NCBI GenBank assembly: GCA_029213075.1
Contig: JARGPO010000021.1
Coordinates: forward strand, 1 to 33,759
DNA: 33,759 nucleotides
Reading direction: 5' to 3'
Origin: Legionellaceae bacterium
Lineage (GTDB): Bacteria > Pseudomonadota > Gammaproteobacteria > Legionellales > Legionellaceae
The notes beneath the pieces were generated by a model that saw only the letters and a program-made list of their open reading frames with translations, was not told the DNA's origin and did no database searches. Position numbers and translations under genes: made by a program. Shown here piece after piece: positions 26,191 through 33,759 of this stretch (its first letter is position 1; every line of letters begins with the position of its first letter).

Positions 26191-27568
26191 GTTTATATAT
26201 CTTAAGCCACTCTATTTGATTGTGAAAATAATGGTCGTTTTATTGATAACCTCGTGTACATTCAATCCCAAGTATCTTCCTAAACCTAATCCTAAAATAC
26301 CAGAGAAGTGGAATGCTAAAAATAAGCAATTAAAACAGGAGAATTGCAAGATTGCCTGTATTCCATGGTGGAAACAGTTTAAAGATCCAGTTTTAGAAGA
26401 CTTAATTAATAAAGGATTAAAATGTAATAATGACATTCATGTGGCGGTATCAAATGTAGAGGCAGCTCAGGGAGAGCTGAAAAGAGTTAAGTATAATTGG
26501 CTGCCTGGACTTGATAGTTTGCTAGGTTATAGCTCCTTTCCTTATTTAGGTTATCCAGGCGGGGTGGCTTTATTAATTCCAACTTACACAATTAATATTT
26601 TCAAACAAATTAAAGAGCAAAAAAAAGCTACAGATGAGCTTAAGATAACTAAAAACATGCGAGATACAGTGCGACTAGCCGTTATTGCCCAAATTGCTGG
26701 AAGTTATTTTAATTATCAAGCTCAATCTGAGAAAGTGGATTTATTATTGGCGGTTGAAAGAGATTTGCAAAAGAAGGTAGATATATATTCTTCAACATAT
26801 GCTAATGGACTTACCTCAGATATTGAGCTTGTGAAGGCAAAAAGTGAGTTGGAGCTAATAAAATCGGAAAAAATGGTGGTTTTGCAAAATAAAGTAGTTA
26901 GTCAAAATATGTTGCGTTACTTAATCAATGAGAATCCTGAAAAATTTAAATTTCCGACTAGATTTAGTAGTTTAGATCCCCATCAAGAGTTGGTTGGTGC
27001 ATTACCATTTAATATTATTGAAAATCGCCCAGATATGCAGCAGGCAACCAATGAGTTACAAGCTGCAAACGCTGGAATTGGGATTGCAGTTGGTAGTTTT
27101 TTGCCGGCCATACAACTGAGTGCGGCACGAGGTGATATTGGTATTATTCCATATAGCCCTAAGCTTGGAACACCGGTATATTTCAATCAATCCTTACTGC
27201 AAACCTCTTTGATTCGGTTAGATAAATTTGGTGAGTTAGAAAAGTCTAGAGGTATTGCCCGGGCTTATTACTATCGATATCTAGATACTTTTCGTAAAGT
27301 ATTAAGGGATATAAATAACGATTTATCCGCTAATGAGTTATATAGCGAGCGCTTAGAGCATACTGTTTTAGCCAAAAATAACTTAAGTAAAGATTACGAT
27401 TTACATCATTCTTTGTGCTCAGAAGGAATTATTAGCTCTTTAAGTTTGTTAGAGAAAAAAACGAAACTAGATGAAATTAAAATTACAGTTAATCAACATA
27501 AGATCGACCAATTAATGACCATTGTTACCTTGTATCAAGATATGGCGGTAGGTTATGGTTGTACGTAG
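26180..27568 (+). CDS. Outer-membrane efflux lipoprotein (NodT/TolC-like)
   Basis: Outer-membrane channel of a tripartite pump. 462 residues from the ATG at 26180. A signal sequence of about 25 residues ends in a lipobox-like ITSC with Cys26 as the lipid-modified residue. Family hallmarks: PWWKQFKDPVLEDLI after the lipoprotein linker, ENRPDMQQATNELQAANAGIGIAVGSFLPAI (in pieces, the RRPD...AAN...G...PxI pattern), and two OEP repeats. The start overlaps the FUSC stop by 11 bases, which supports coupled translation in an HlyD-FUSC-FUSC-OMF operon. A start at 26126 would lie well inside the FUSC gene and hide the signal peptide. Confidence 0.88.
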   Translation: MKNKFIYLKPLYLIVKIMVVLLITSCTFNPKYLPKPNPKIPEKWNAKNKQLKQENCKIACIPWWKQFKDPVLEDLINKGLKCNNDIHVAVSNVEAAQGELKRVKYNWLPGLDSLLGYSSFPYLGYPGGVALLIPTYTINIFKQIKEQKKATDELKITKNMRDTVRLAVIAQIAGSYFNYQAQSEKVDLLLAVERDLQKKVDIYSSTYANGLTSDIELVKAKSELELIKSEKMVVLQNKVVSQNMLRYLINENPEKFKFPTRFSSLDPHQELVGALPFNIIENRPDMQQATNELQAANAGIGIAVGSFLPAIQLSAARGDIGIIPYSPKLGTPVYFNQSLLQTSLIRLDKFGELEKSRGIARAYYYRYLDTFRKVLRDINNDLSANELYSERLEHTVLAKNNLSKDYDLHHSLCSEGIISSLSLLEKKTKLDEIKITVNQHKIDQLMTIVTLYQDMAVGYGCT

Positions 27569-27692
27569 TTTTTTTATAAAATTGATGTTTGATTGTTTGC
27601 AATGGTTGATATTTAAAGCTACACTCTAAGTATATAGTTTAATTTTTAAACAGTTAGTCCTTCGCGCATTTATACATAATGGAGTATTTAAT

Positions 27693-28142
27693 ATGAAATG
27701 GATCATGGTTGCAAATTCAAATGATTGTCGAATTTATAAATTTGATAAAAACATTAAAAATATTCAGTTAGTTGAGGAGATATGTCATCCGGAAAATAGG
27801 CTAAAGGAGCAAGATTTAGTTTCTGATTCTTTTGGTCATTTTCAGAATATGGGTATGATTAGAGGCTCATATGAGCCAGAGTTTACCCATGTTGAAATAG
27901 CAGCTGATAATTTTGCTAAAGAAATGGCTGATAAGTTAAACAGTGGTAGGATAAAGCATCTATATGATGGAGTAATATTGTTAATGCCTTCTACTATGGG
28001 GGGAATGCTGTTTAAGCATTTAAATAAAAACGTTCTAGGAATGGTACAAAAAAGTATTAAAAAGAATCTTATAAAATTATCTGATCATGAATTAAAAAAA
28101 TATTTAGGTAAGAATGTGCGTTTTAGTGGATCAATTCACTAA
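27693..28142 (+). CDS. Host attachment protein family (PF10116-like)
   Basis: 149 residues. Matches the family named 'protein required for attachment to host cells': N-terminal WIMVANSNDCRIYKFD, the HPENRLKEQDLVSDSFG stretch, YEPEFTHVEIAADNFAKEMAD, and the C-terminal VILLMPSTMGGMLFKHL and KNLIKLSDHELKKYL. The fold is related to the eRF1/archaeal stalled-ribosome domains, and the attachment role rests on limited work. No signal peptide, so cytoplasmic. ATG at 27693 with GGAG upstream. Single gene, followed 13 bases later by the short MITE copy and a terminator. Confidence 0.85.
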   Translation: MKWIMVANSNDCRIYKFDKNIKNIQLVEEICHPENRLKEQDLVSDSFGHFQNMGMIRGSYEPEFTHVEIAADNFAKEMADKLNSGRIKHLYDGVILLMPSTMGGMLFKHLNKNVLGMVQKSIKKNLIKLSDHELKKYLGKNVRFSGSIH

Positions 28143-28155
28143 ATATTTTTTATAT

Positions 28156-28249
28156 GGTCTGTTGACAATTGGGGGCGCGAGTCAAAAATCAAGCTGAAAT
28201 TTGGGCAAATTAACATGGTTTTGGCCGTGGCACCAATTGTCAACAGACC
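28156..28249. mobile_element. MITE-like element, internally deleted copy
   Basis: 94 bp, with the same ends as 9950-10106 (GGTCTGTTGACAATTGG and its inverse) and the same flanks inside, but 63 bp of the middle are missing. The deletion joins two TCA microhomologies (...AAAATCA|AGCTG...). The right flank is CTAG, but the left flank is ATAT, so no target-site duplication remains. It lies 13 bases after the stop of the host-attachment gene. Confidence 0.8.
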
Positions 28250-28262
28250 CTAGTATCCTCCT

Positions 28263-28297
28263 AATCTCGATTTGTATTTTACATTTCGAGATTTTTT
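28263..28297 (+). terminator. Rho-independent terminator
   Basis: Perfect 8-bp arms AATCTCGA / TCGAGATT with a 15-base loop, followed by four to five T residues. It would end transcription through the host-attachment gene before the fni promoter. The stem has few GC pairs and the loop is long. Confidence 0.5.
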
Positions 28298-28353
28298 ATT
28301 GTCTAAAACAGTTTTTCACCTCTCTCTTTGTGGTAAAATATTAGCTTAATTTG

Positions 28354-28398
28354 TAGCTGAGAAACCAATTGGCAATTGCTCATGACTTTTTTCAGCTA
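28354..28398 (+). promoter_or_regulatory. Long hairpin in the 5' leader of the mevalonate operon
   Basis: TAGCTGA(G)AAA pairs with TTT(T)TTCAGCTA, and the loop contains the palindrome CCAATTGG. A -10-like TAAAAT (28334-28339) lies just upstream, so the hairpin would be near the start of the fni transcript. No good -35 was found. It could be an operator or an RNA element; undetermined. Confidence 0.35.
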
Positions 28399-28423
28399 AA
28401 AGATAATGCATTGAGAGAATCAT

Positions 28424-29452
28424 ATGCCTGGTGAATTTAGTCAATTTGAAAAACGCAAGCAAGATCATATTGATTTAGCTCTTATGCAGAGCAATCAAAC
28501 AGATACGTTAAATCAGTTAGATAAGATTTCTTTAGTGCATGAAGCTCTACCTGACTTTAATTTTAATACCATCGATATATCTGCAGTTAGGCTTGGTAGA
28601 AAAGTTGCCTCGCCATTTCTGGTTAGTTCAATGACGGCTGGTCATGCTGATGCTAAAAACATAAACCAAAATCTTATGGAGGCTGCATCAATTAGCGGAT
28701 GGGCGATGGGCGTTGGCTCACAGCGCCGAGAGTTAACTGATAAAGCTGCTTCTCATGAATGGACAATGTTGCGTAAAAATCATCCTTTGGTTTCACTTTT
28801 TGGTAATTTAGGAATCGCGCAGTTAATTTCATCTTCTAGCGATGATGTATGTCGACTAACTGATGCCTTAGTTGCAGATGGTTTAATCATACATTGCAAT
28901 CCTTTACAAGAATGTATTCAACCTGAGGGTACGACTGATTTTAGTGGTAGTTGGCAAGCATTAGAGAACCTTGTTTTGAAGTTGCCATTGCCAGTTATTG
29001 TTAAAGAAACAGGTTGTGGTTTTTCAAAATCTTCCATGCAGCGCTTAATTGATATTGGAGTTAGTGTTGTTGATGTTAGTGGTGTAGGCGGCACACACTG
29101 GGGGAGAATTGAAGGTCATCGTGCTCAAGATGAGTCAATGCAAAAGCGCGCCGCACATACTTTTCGTAATTGGGGTATTGATACAGTTAGTAGTGTTATA
29201 GAAGCAAATTCTTTGTCGGGAGAACTTGAAATTTGGGGCTCTGGTGGCGTTCGACACGGATTAGATGCAGCTAAATTAATTGCATTAGGTGCTTCAAGTG
29301 TTGGTTTCGCCAAACCTCTTCTTAAGTCGGCACTGGTCTCACCTGATCTTGTTTTAGAAGAAATGCGAGTCATAGAATATGAATTGAAAATTGCCATGTT
29401 TTGCACTGGCAGTAGTGTTGTTAGTGATTTAGGGGAAAAGTTATGTCGTTAG
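28424..29452 (+). CDS. fni: Type 2 isopentenyl-diphosphate delta-isomerase
   Basis: FMN- and NADPH-dependent enzyme that interconverts IPP and DMAPP, unrelated in fold to the type 1 enzyme. 342 residues, normal. TIM-barrel signatures: N-terminal FEKRKQDHIDLAL, SSMTAGHADAKNIN, VKETGCGFS, DVSGVGGTHWGRIEGHR, and the FMN-phosphate loops WGSGGVRHGLDAAKLIALGA and FAKPLL. First gene of the operon; its end overlaps mvaA by 10 bases. Confidence 0.95.
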   Translation: MPGEFSQFEKRKQDHIDLALMQSNQTDTLNQLDKISLVHEALPDFNFNTIDISAVRLGRKVASPFLVSSMTAGHADAKNINQNLMEAASISGWAMGVGSQRRELTDKAASHEWTMLRKNHPLVSLFGNLGIAQLISSSSDDVCRLTDALVADGLIIHCNPLQECIQPEGTTDFSGSWQALENLVLKLPLPVIVKETGCGFSKSSMQRLIDIGVSVVDVSGVGGTHWGRIEGHRAQDESMQKRAAHTFRNWGIDTVSSVIEANSLSGELEIWGSGGVRHGLDAAKLIALGASSVGFAKPLLKSALVSPDLVLEEMRVIEYELKIAMFCTGSSVVSDLGEKLCR

Positions 29453-30738
29453 ATGAGAATGCCAGTCAGTTATTTAAAGGTTTTTCAAAACTATCTAGAA
29501 AAGAGCGTTTTCAGCGTCTTTGTGATATGGGAGCCTTGAGTTCGGAGGATGTTTCTTATTTACGAGATGGTGGTTTAAACGATATAGGTTTAGCCGATAA
29601 ATTAATTGAAAATGTGATTGGTTATTTTCAATTGCCGCTAGGGGTCGCTACCAATTTATGTGTGGATGGGCAAAATTATGTTATACCAATGGCGGTTGAA
29701 GAAACTTCTATTATTGCAGCCCTATCAAAAACTTCACGCTGGGTAAGCCAGCATGGCAAAATTACCACAGGAATATCAGGTGATTGTATTATTGGTCAAA
29801 TTCAACTGGCTAATGTTAAAAATTTTGAAAAATTTGAGCAAATTATTCTTGAAAACAAGCAACATCTGATTGAAAAAGCGAATGAAGATATTGCCGCTAG
29901 TATGGTGAAACGTGGTGGTGGAGTTAAAGACTTACAAATTCGCAAGCTTACTAGAGATGATGGCGATATGATGGTGGTTTTGCATTTAACTATGAATAGT
30001 TGCGATGCAATGGGTGCCAATATTATTAATCAAGTTCTAGAGTATTTAAAAACACCTATTGAGAATTTAACGGGTGAACAGGTCAGCATGTGTATATTGT
30101 CTAATTTAAATGATGCAAAGCTTACATCAGCGCGAGTTGAGATTCAAAATGTAGATGAGCAGTTGGGTGAGAGTATTCAAGAAGCATCGTTATTTGCTGA
30201 GTCTGATCCATATCGAGCCGCAACTAGTAATAAAGGTGTTATGAACGGCATGGATCCAGTATTAATTGCTACTGGTAATGATTGGCGAGCGGTTGAGGCT
30301 GGAGTGCATGCTTACGCTGCACGTGATGGTCATTATAAAGCTGTTACCCAGTGGCGTTATGCTAATAATGTCTTAACTGGTGAGCTCGTAGCACCTATTG
30401 TGGTTGGTATTGTTGGGGGTGTAACGGCTGTTCATCCCACAGCGCAAATGTGTTTGCGGATGATGCATATTAAATCTGCTAATCAATTATCAAGGGTTAT
30501 TGGCTCGGTTGGTTTATTACAAAACTTGGGTGCAATCAGGGCTTTATGTACGGAAGGAATTATCCAGGGGCATATGAAGCTACATTTAGATAATTTATTA
30601 TTAGTAGCAGGTGCAACCGATATAGAGGTTCCAGTTTTGAAGAAAAGACTTATTAAGCATCTTTCTAATCATAAAAATGTGAGTTTAAAAAACGCTTTTG
30701 AATTTTTGGCAGAGATTAGAGGTGGACAGTTTGCATGA
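29443..30738 (+). CDS. mvaA: Hydroxymethylglutaryl-CoA reductase, class II
   Basis: Reduces HMG-CoA to mevalonate, the committed step of the mevalonate pathway. 431 residues without the membrane anchor of class I enzymes. Catalytic residues by alignment with the Pseudomonas mevalonii enzyme: Glu86 in PMAVEETSIIAA, Lys264 in SNKGVMNGMD, Asp280 in ATGNDWRA, and the His in the C-terminal flap (LSNHKNVSLKNA). The CDAMGANIINQVLE motif is present. The ATG overlaps fni by 10 bases, and the stop overlaps the kinase start by four. Confidence 0.96.
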   Translation: MSLDENASQLFKGFSKLSRKERFQRLCDMGALSSEDVSYLRDGGLNDIGLADKLIENVIGYFQLPLGVATNLCVDGQNYVIPMAVEETSIIAALSKTSRWVSQHGKITTGISGDCIIGQIQLANVKNFEKFEQIILENKQHLIEKANEDIAASMVKRGGGVKDLQIRKLTRDDGDMMVVLHLTMNSCDAMGANIINQVLEYLKTPIENLTGEQVSMCILSNLNDAKLTSARVEIQNVDEQLGESIQEASLFAESDPYRAATSNKGVMNGMDPVLIATGNDWRAVEAGVHAYAARDGHYKAVTQWRYANNVLTGELVAPIVVGIVGGVTAVHPTAQMCLRMMHIKSANQLSRVIGSVGLLQNLGAIRALCTEGIIQGHMKLHLDNLLLVAGATDIEVPVLKKRLIKHLSNHKNVSLKNAFEFLAEIRGGQFA

Positions 30739-31589
30739 TGAAGTGGGAAATACCAGCCAAGACTTTTTTAGTTGGTGAGTATGTTGCACTAGTTTCTGGG
30801 CCATCAATTGTTTTAACTACATCACCATGTTTTGAGGTGTCTTTATCTGAAAAACCAGGTCTTGATGGTATTCACCCTGATAGTCCTGCAGGAGTATGGT
30901 GGCGACGACAAGATATTAAAAACGTTGGTTTAAAATGGTATGACCCATATAATGGTATGGGTGGTATGGGAGCATCCAGCGCACAGTTTCTAGGTGCTTT
31001 TTATGCAACATCTTATCTTAATAATAAAACAGTAGATACTAATAGTATTTTTGATGCCTACCTAGATTCATCTTGGAATAAAACTGGGATTGCTCCTAGT
31101 GGTTATGATGTGATTGCTCAAAGTCTCGGTGGTTGTGCTTATTTAAATCGTGACAAAAATATATATCAATCACTTTCATGGAATTTTTCTGATCTAGGTT
31201 TTATTTTGATTCATACTGGCAAGAAGCTCGCAACCCATCATCATTTGCAAAAAATGAATGGTTTTCAGTCTTTAGATGAATTATCAAGTATCATTGGTTT
31301 GGCGTTATCTGCATTTATGGATGGCAATGGAGCGAGTCTTATTTATGCCGTGAACTCTTACCATGAAGAACTTTTAAAATTAGATCTTGTTGCAAAACAT
31401 AGTATTGAAATGATTAATGAGTTGAGAAAAATAGACAAAATTTTGGCTGTAAAAGGTTGCGGAGCTTTGGGGGCGGACGTTTTATTGGTGATTATTCCTT
31501 CTTGTGAGCTAGATCAAAAGCATTTGGAGCTTAACTCACTTGGTTGGAATGTGATTGCAAGTAGCAAAAATTTGTATTTTTCAACATAG
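30735..31589 (+). CDS. GHMP-family kinase, mevalonate-pathway (mevalonate or phosphomevalonate kinase-like)
   Basis: 284 residues, shorter than most GHMP kinases. The N-terminal PAKTFLVGEYVALVSGPSIV resembles phosphomevalonate and mevalonate kinases. The ATP-phosphate loop is GMGGMGASSAQFLGAFY, and a glycine-rich C-terminal motif is KGCGALGADVLLVI. The first half looks compact and the substrate cannot be fixed. The ATG at 30735 overlaps the mvaA stop, so it is co-translated with HMG-CoA reductase. Mevalonate diphosphate decarboxylase and HMG-CoA synthase are not in the window. Confidence 0.78.
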   Translation: MMKWEIPAKTFLVGEYVALVSGPSIVLTTSPCFEVSLSEKPGLDGIHPDSPAGVWWRRQDIKNVGLKWYDPYNGMGGMGASSAQFLGAFYATSYLNNKTVDTNSIFDAYLDSSWNKTGIAPSGYDVIAQSLGGCAYLNRDKNIYQSLSWNFSDLGFILIHTGKKLATHHHLQKMNGFQSLDELSSIIGLALSAFMDGNGASLIYAVNSYHEELLKLDLVAKHSIEMINELRKIDKILAVKGCGALGADVLLVIIPSCELDQKHLELNSLGWNVIASSKNLYFST

Positions 31590-31688
31590 ATTTAATTTCG
31601 ATCGATATAAAAAATAGATTGGTTTATGTCTGTTTAAAAAATTGTAAAGGTGTAAGAATCCGCAAAATATTATTTATAGAGGTTATCA

Positions 31689-33287
31689 GTGTTGTATCAA
31701 GACATTTTAGTTAAGTCTGCCGAACAATATCCTAGTGATATCGCAATCATTTTCGAAGATAAAACTCTCTCATATCAAGAGTTAAAGCAACAGGTTGATA
31801 TAGTTGCTGAGAATCTTTGGAAACTTGGAGTAAGACCAGGGGGGTGTATTAGTACTTTTCTTGGTAATAATCTTGAAAATTTAATTATTACTTTTGCATG
31901 TTTTAAATTGGGCGCTGTTAGTGTACCTATTCGTTCACAACTACAAGCCCCTCATATAAGACATATCTTTGCTGATGCAAGGCCTACAATAATATTAACC
32001 TCTCCTAAATTAGCTCCTGAATTGAAAAAAGCTATTGGGTGTGAAATAAGTGCAGGGCAAGTCAGATGTTTTTTAACAGGTGACTCATCTGAACAACTAG
32101 ATTGGTGTGGAAGCTTCGCTGATCTTCAAATACCATCTGACGGGGATTTTTCATCTGCAATAGAGGTAGAAAATAGTGATTTTGCAACAGCGTTATATAC
32201 CTCTGGGAGTACTGGCAATCCTAAAGGAGCTATTCATGATCACGGACAATGGTTAGGTAATGCTGCGCTCGGAGCTAAGAATTTTAATAGAGGTGATGTT
32301 ACTTATTTTGCTCTATCAATGAATCATTGTTATGGACTTGGAGAACAAATTTTACCTTGCTTGCTTCAGGGAGCTACTATCATTATGTGTGCGGAGTTTA
32401 AACCAGAGAAACTAGTTGCCGCCGCCACATCTGGTATAGAGTTGTTTGGAAAAACATATCTTGCAAGTTCTTTTTATGGTGTTCCTTCCATGTATCATGC
32501 TATTGCGAAGTCTATATCATCTGTAGGACATCATAATCTTAGATATCTTGATGTTGCTGGGGATATATTGTCGAGTGTTGTTAAAGACAAGATAAGGGCG
32601 TTATTTGGCCCTATACTAAGGCCTAGTTATGGAATGACAGAGGCAATGTGTGTTTCTGTATTATCTCCAATGTTGCCAGATGGTGACCCTCGGTCTATAG
32701 GTGTACCTCAGCCAGGTCTAACCTTTAAAATTATAAAATCTGATGGTAGTGATGCCCAAATTGGAGAGTCTGGGGAATTATGTATTCAAGGGCCATTTCT
32801 TTGCAGAGCTTATTTAAATTCCAATAAACTATCTGAAAATACTATAGGTGGCTATTTTCGAACTGGTGATACTGTAACTATGGATGCCGCTGGGCAGTTT
32901 ATTTATGTTAACCGGACTAAACGAATAATAATTACAGCTGGCGGCTATAATTTGAATCCTAGGGATATAGAGTCGGTGTTAGAGGCACATGAGCTAGTTT
33001 CACAAAGTTGCGCTTTTGATATTCAGGATGCAACAGGGCAATTACTAATAGTTGCTTTAGCAAGTTTGTCTGTAAAAGAGGATAGTATTTCTGCAAAAAT
33101 GTTATTTGATTTGTTTGCAGCTATTGAGGAGCAACATCGACCGAGCATAGTATCAACAGTAAATGATTTTAGGCTTGGTAGTACGGGAAAAATAAATTGG
33201 CAATTCTATCAGCTAGAAAAAGAGGAAGAATTTCGATTACCATTAGAAAATAGTCATGATTACTATGATAGTCGTAATTTAAGTTGA
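31689..33287 (+). CDS. AMP-forming acyl-CoA synthetase / ligase
   Basis: ANL-superfamily adenylating enzyme. 532 residues. A3 phosphate-binding loop TSGSTGNPKG (171-180), A5-type YGMTE (314-318), ribose-binding TGD (392-394), hinge region near RTKRIIITAGGYNLNP, and catalytic Lys501 in STGKINW. A GTG start at 31689 with AGAGG upstream. It follows the mevalonate operon after 99 bases and may or may not be on its transcript. No carrier-protein domain is fused. Substrate acid cannot be read; a membrane or cofactor role is possible. Confidence 0.88.
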   Translation: MLYQDILVKSAEQYPSDIAIIFEDKTLSYQELKQQVDIVAENLWKLGVRPGGCISTFLGNNLENLIITFACFKLGAVSVPIRSQLQAPHIRHIFADARPTIILTSPKLAPELKKAIGCEISAGQVRCFLTGDSSEQLDWCGSFADLQIPSDGDFSSAIEVENSDFATALYTSGSTGNPKGAIHDHGQWLGNAALGAKNFNRGDVTYFALSMNHCYGLGEQILPCLLQGATIIMCAEFKPEKLVAAATSGIELFGKTYLASSFYGVPSMYHAIAKSISSVGHHNLRYLDVAGDILSSVVKDKIRALFGPILRPSYGMTEAMCVSVLSPMLPDGDPRSIGVPQPGLTFKIIKSDGSDAQIGESGELCIQGPFLCRAYLNSNKLSENTIGGYFRTGDTVTMDAAGQFIYVNRTKRIIITAGGYNLNPRDIESVLEAHELVSQSCAFDIQDATGQLLIVALASLSVKEDSISAKMLFDLFAAIEEQHRPSIVSTVNDFRLGSTGKINWQFYQLEKEEEFRLPLENSHDYYDSRNLS

Positions 33288-33385
33288 GAATATTACTCCA
33301 ATTGGGTTTAAAGTTCTAATTTTAGTCTAATTGTTAATTGTTGTTAAGATTAATAGATTTATTTATAAAATATTGAAGAAATCAC

Positions 33386-33413
33386 TTGATGTTTAAAATA
33401 TTTCCGGTATCAT
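33386..33413 (+). promoter_or_regulatory. Predicted promoter of the tRNA pair
   Basis: TTGATG (33386-33391) and TATCAT (33408-33413) with a 16-base spacer. The expected transcription start near 33420 is a few bases before tRNA-Lys. Confidence 0.4.
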
Positions 33414-33428
33414 TCTTTTTCTATTCAT

Positions 33429-33504
33429 GGGCCGTTAGCTCAGTTGGTAGAGCAGAAGGCTTTTAACCTTTTTGTCGTAAGTTCGAATCTTACACGGCCC
33501 ACCA
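33429..33504 (+). tRNA. tRNA-Lys (anticodon TTT)
   Basis: 76 bases with a 7-bp acceptor stem GGGCCGT/ACGGCCC, D-stem GCTC/GAGC, anticodon stem GAAGG/CCTTT (one G-T) with loop CTTTTAA, T-stem GTAAG/CTTAC around TTCGAAT, and an encoded CCA end. Anticodon TTT reads lysine codons. It is followed after 34 bases by tRNA-Arg, probably co-transcribed. Confidence 0.96.
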
Positions 33505-33538
33505 TGTTTATATATTTTCCCATCGTATCCAAGATCAA

Positions 33539-33615
33539 GCGCTCGTAGCTCAGCTGGATAGAGTACTTGGCTTCGAACCAAGGTGTCGGGGGTTCGAGTC
33601 CCTCCGAGCGCACCA
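33539..33615 (+). tRNA. tRNA-Arg (anticodon TCG)
   Basis: 77 bases with acceptor stem GCGCTCG/CGAGCGC, anticodon stem CTTGG/CCAAG with loop CTTCGAA, T-arm GGGGGTTCGAGTCCCTC, and an encoded CCA. Anticodon TCG reads CGN arginine codons (mainly CGA/CGG). The istB fragment begins at the next base, so the 3' end may have served as an insertion or recombination point. Confidence 0.95.
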
Positions 33616-33740
33616 TTTAAATCTACATATGACATCTCTTCATTTGCAGCAACTTGAGCCAAATTACTATAACAAGAGGCTATGCCATGTAGTCCCAATT
33701 TCTCACATAAATGTTCTAAACGTTGTATTTGGATAGTCAT
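33616..33740 (-). pseudogene. istB: Truncated istB-like gene (IS21-family helper ATPase), N-terminal fragment
   Basis: The frame from the ATG at 33740 has an intact ribosome binding site (GGGGGAG) and about 41 IstB-like residues (QRLEHLCEKLGLHGIASCY, then NEEMSYVD), corresponding to the N-terminal helices before the AAA+ ATPase domain. At 33615 the frame runs into the 3' end of tRNA-Arg, so the ATPase domain with its Walker motifs is missing. istA would lie to the right, outside the window. The open frame continues through both tRNA genes, but that part is not protein-coding. Confidence 0.6.
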
Positions 33741-33759
33741 GCCACTCCCCCTGTAAATA

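Noticed and set aside
33435-33615. Continuation of the istB frame through the tRNA genes (GALGGTRTPDTLVRSQVLYPAEL)
   Set aside because: This peptide is the well-known spurious antisense translation of tRNA sequences; the tRNAs explain the bases.
1-33759. CRISPR array, rRNA operon or prophage genes
   Set aside because: No regularly spaced repeats, no rRNA-like sequence and no phage structural or integrase frames were found.

Overview
The window looks like a chromosome segment of an AT-rich, host-associated gammaproteobacterium, probably of the Legionellales (Coxiella/Legionella-like). The reasons are the gammaproteobacterial gene orders (pepP-ubiH-ubiI-like; engB beside cytochrome c4; nuoK-L-M-N), a mevalonate-pathway operon of the kind known from Coxiella and Legionella, and many small orphan membrane or secreted proteins. 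The placement is inferred from gene content, not from a database search.

Layout. 1-755 is a low-information segment with a short duplicated coding-like sequence and a hairpin; no nuoJ is seen. 756-6041 holds nuoK, nuoL, nuoM and nuoN, the membrane-arm end of respiratory complex I. 6042-9949 has a YbhB-type PEBP protein (-), two small orphan ORFs, engB (-), a di-heme cytochrome c4, and an exported linear-amide (choloylglycine-type) hydrolase. A 157-bp palindromic MITE-like element sits exactly at the hydrolase stop codon. 10123-17670 is one tightly packed minus-strand operon read parC > pepP > ubiH > ubiI-like > papain-family peptidase > ogt. 17855-22236 is an accessory island of unrecognised proteins: a multi-TM protein whose C-terminus carries a Glu-rich block, two paralogous proteins sharing a C-terminal hydrophobic hairpin and flanking trmL, and two degraded coding remnants.

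22283-23379 (-) carries map and a tiny secreted Kazal-type protease inhibitor. 23461-27568 is a tripartite efflux operon: an HlyD-type adaptor interrupted by an in-frame stop, two half-size FUSC/AaeB-like membrane proteins, and a NodT-type outer-membrane lipoprotein. 27693-28142 is a host-attachment-family protein, followed by a shortened second MITE copy and a terminator. 28424-31589 is the fni-mvaA-GHMP kinase mevalonate operon behind a leader with a long hairpin, followed by an AMP-forming acyl-CoA ligase. The right end has tRNA-Lys(UUU) and tRNA-Arg(UCG); an istB (IS21 helper) fragment abuts the 3' end of the tRNA-Arg gene.

The most unusual items are the TM-hairpin paralogue island (possible secreted or inclusion-membrane effectors), the bacterial Kazal inhibitor, the split FUSC pump with a nonsense-mutated adaptor, the palindromic MITE family, and the isolated nuoKLMN block.
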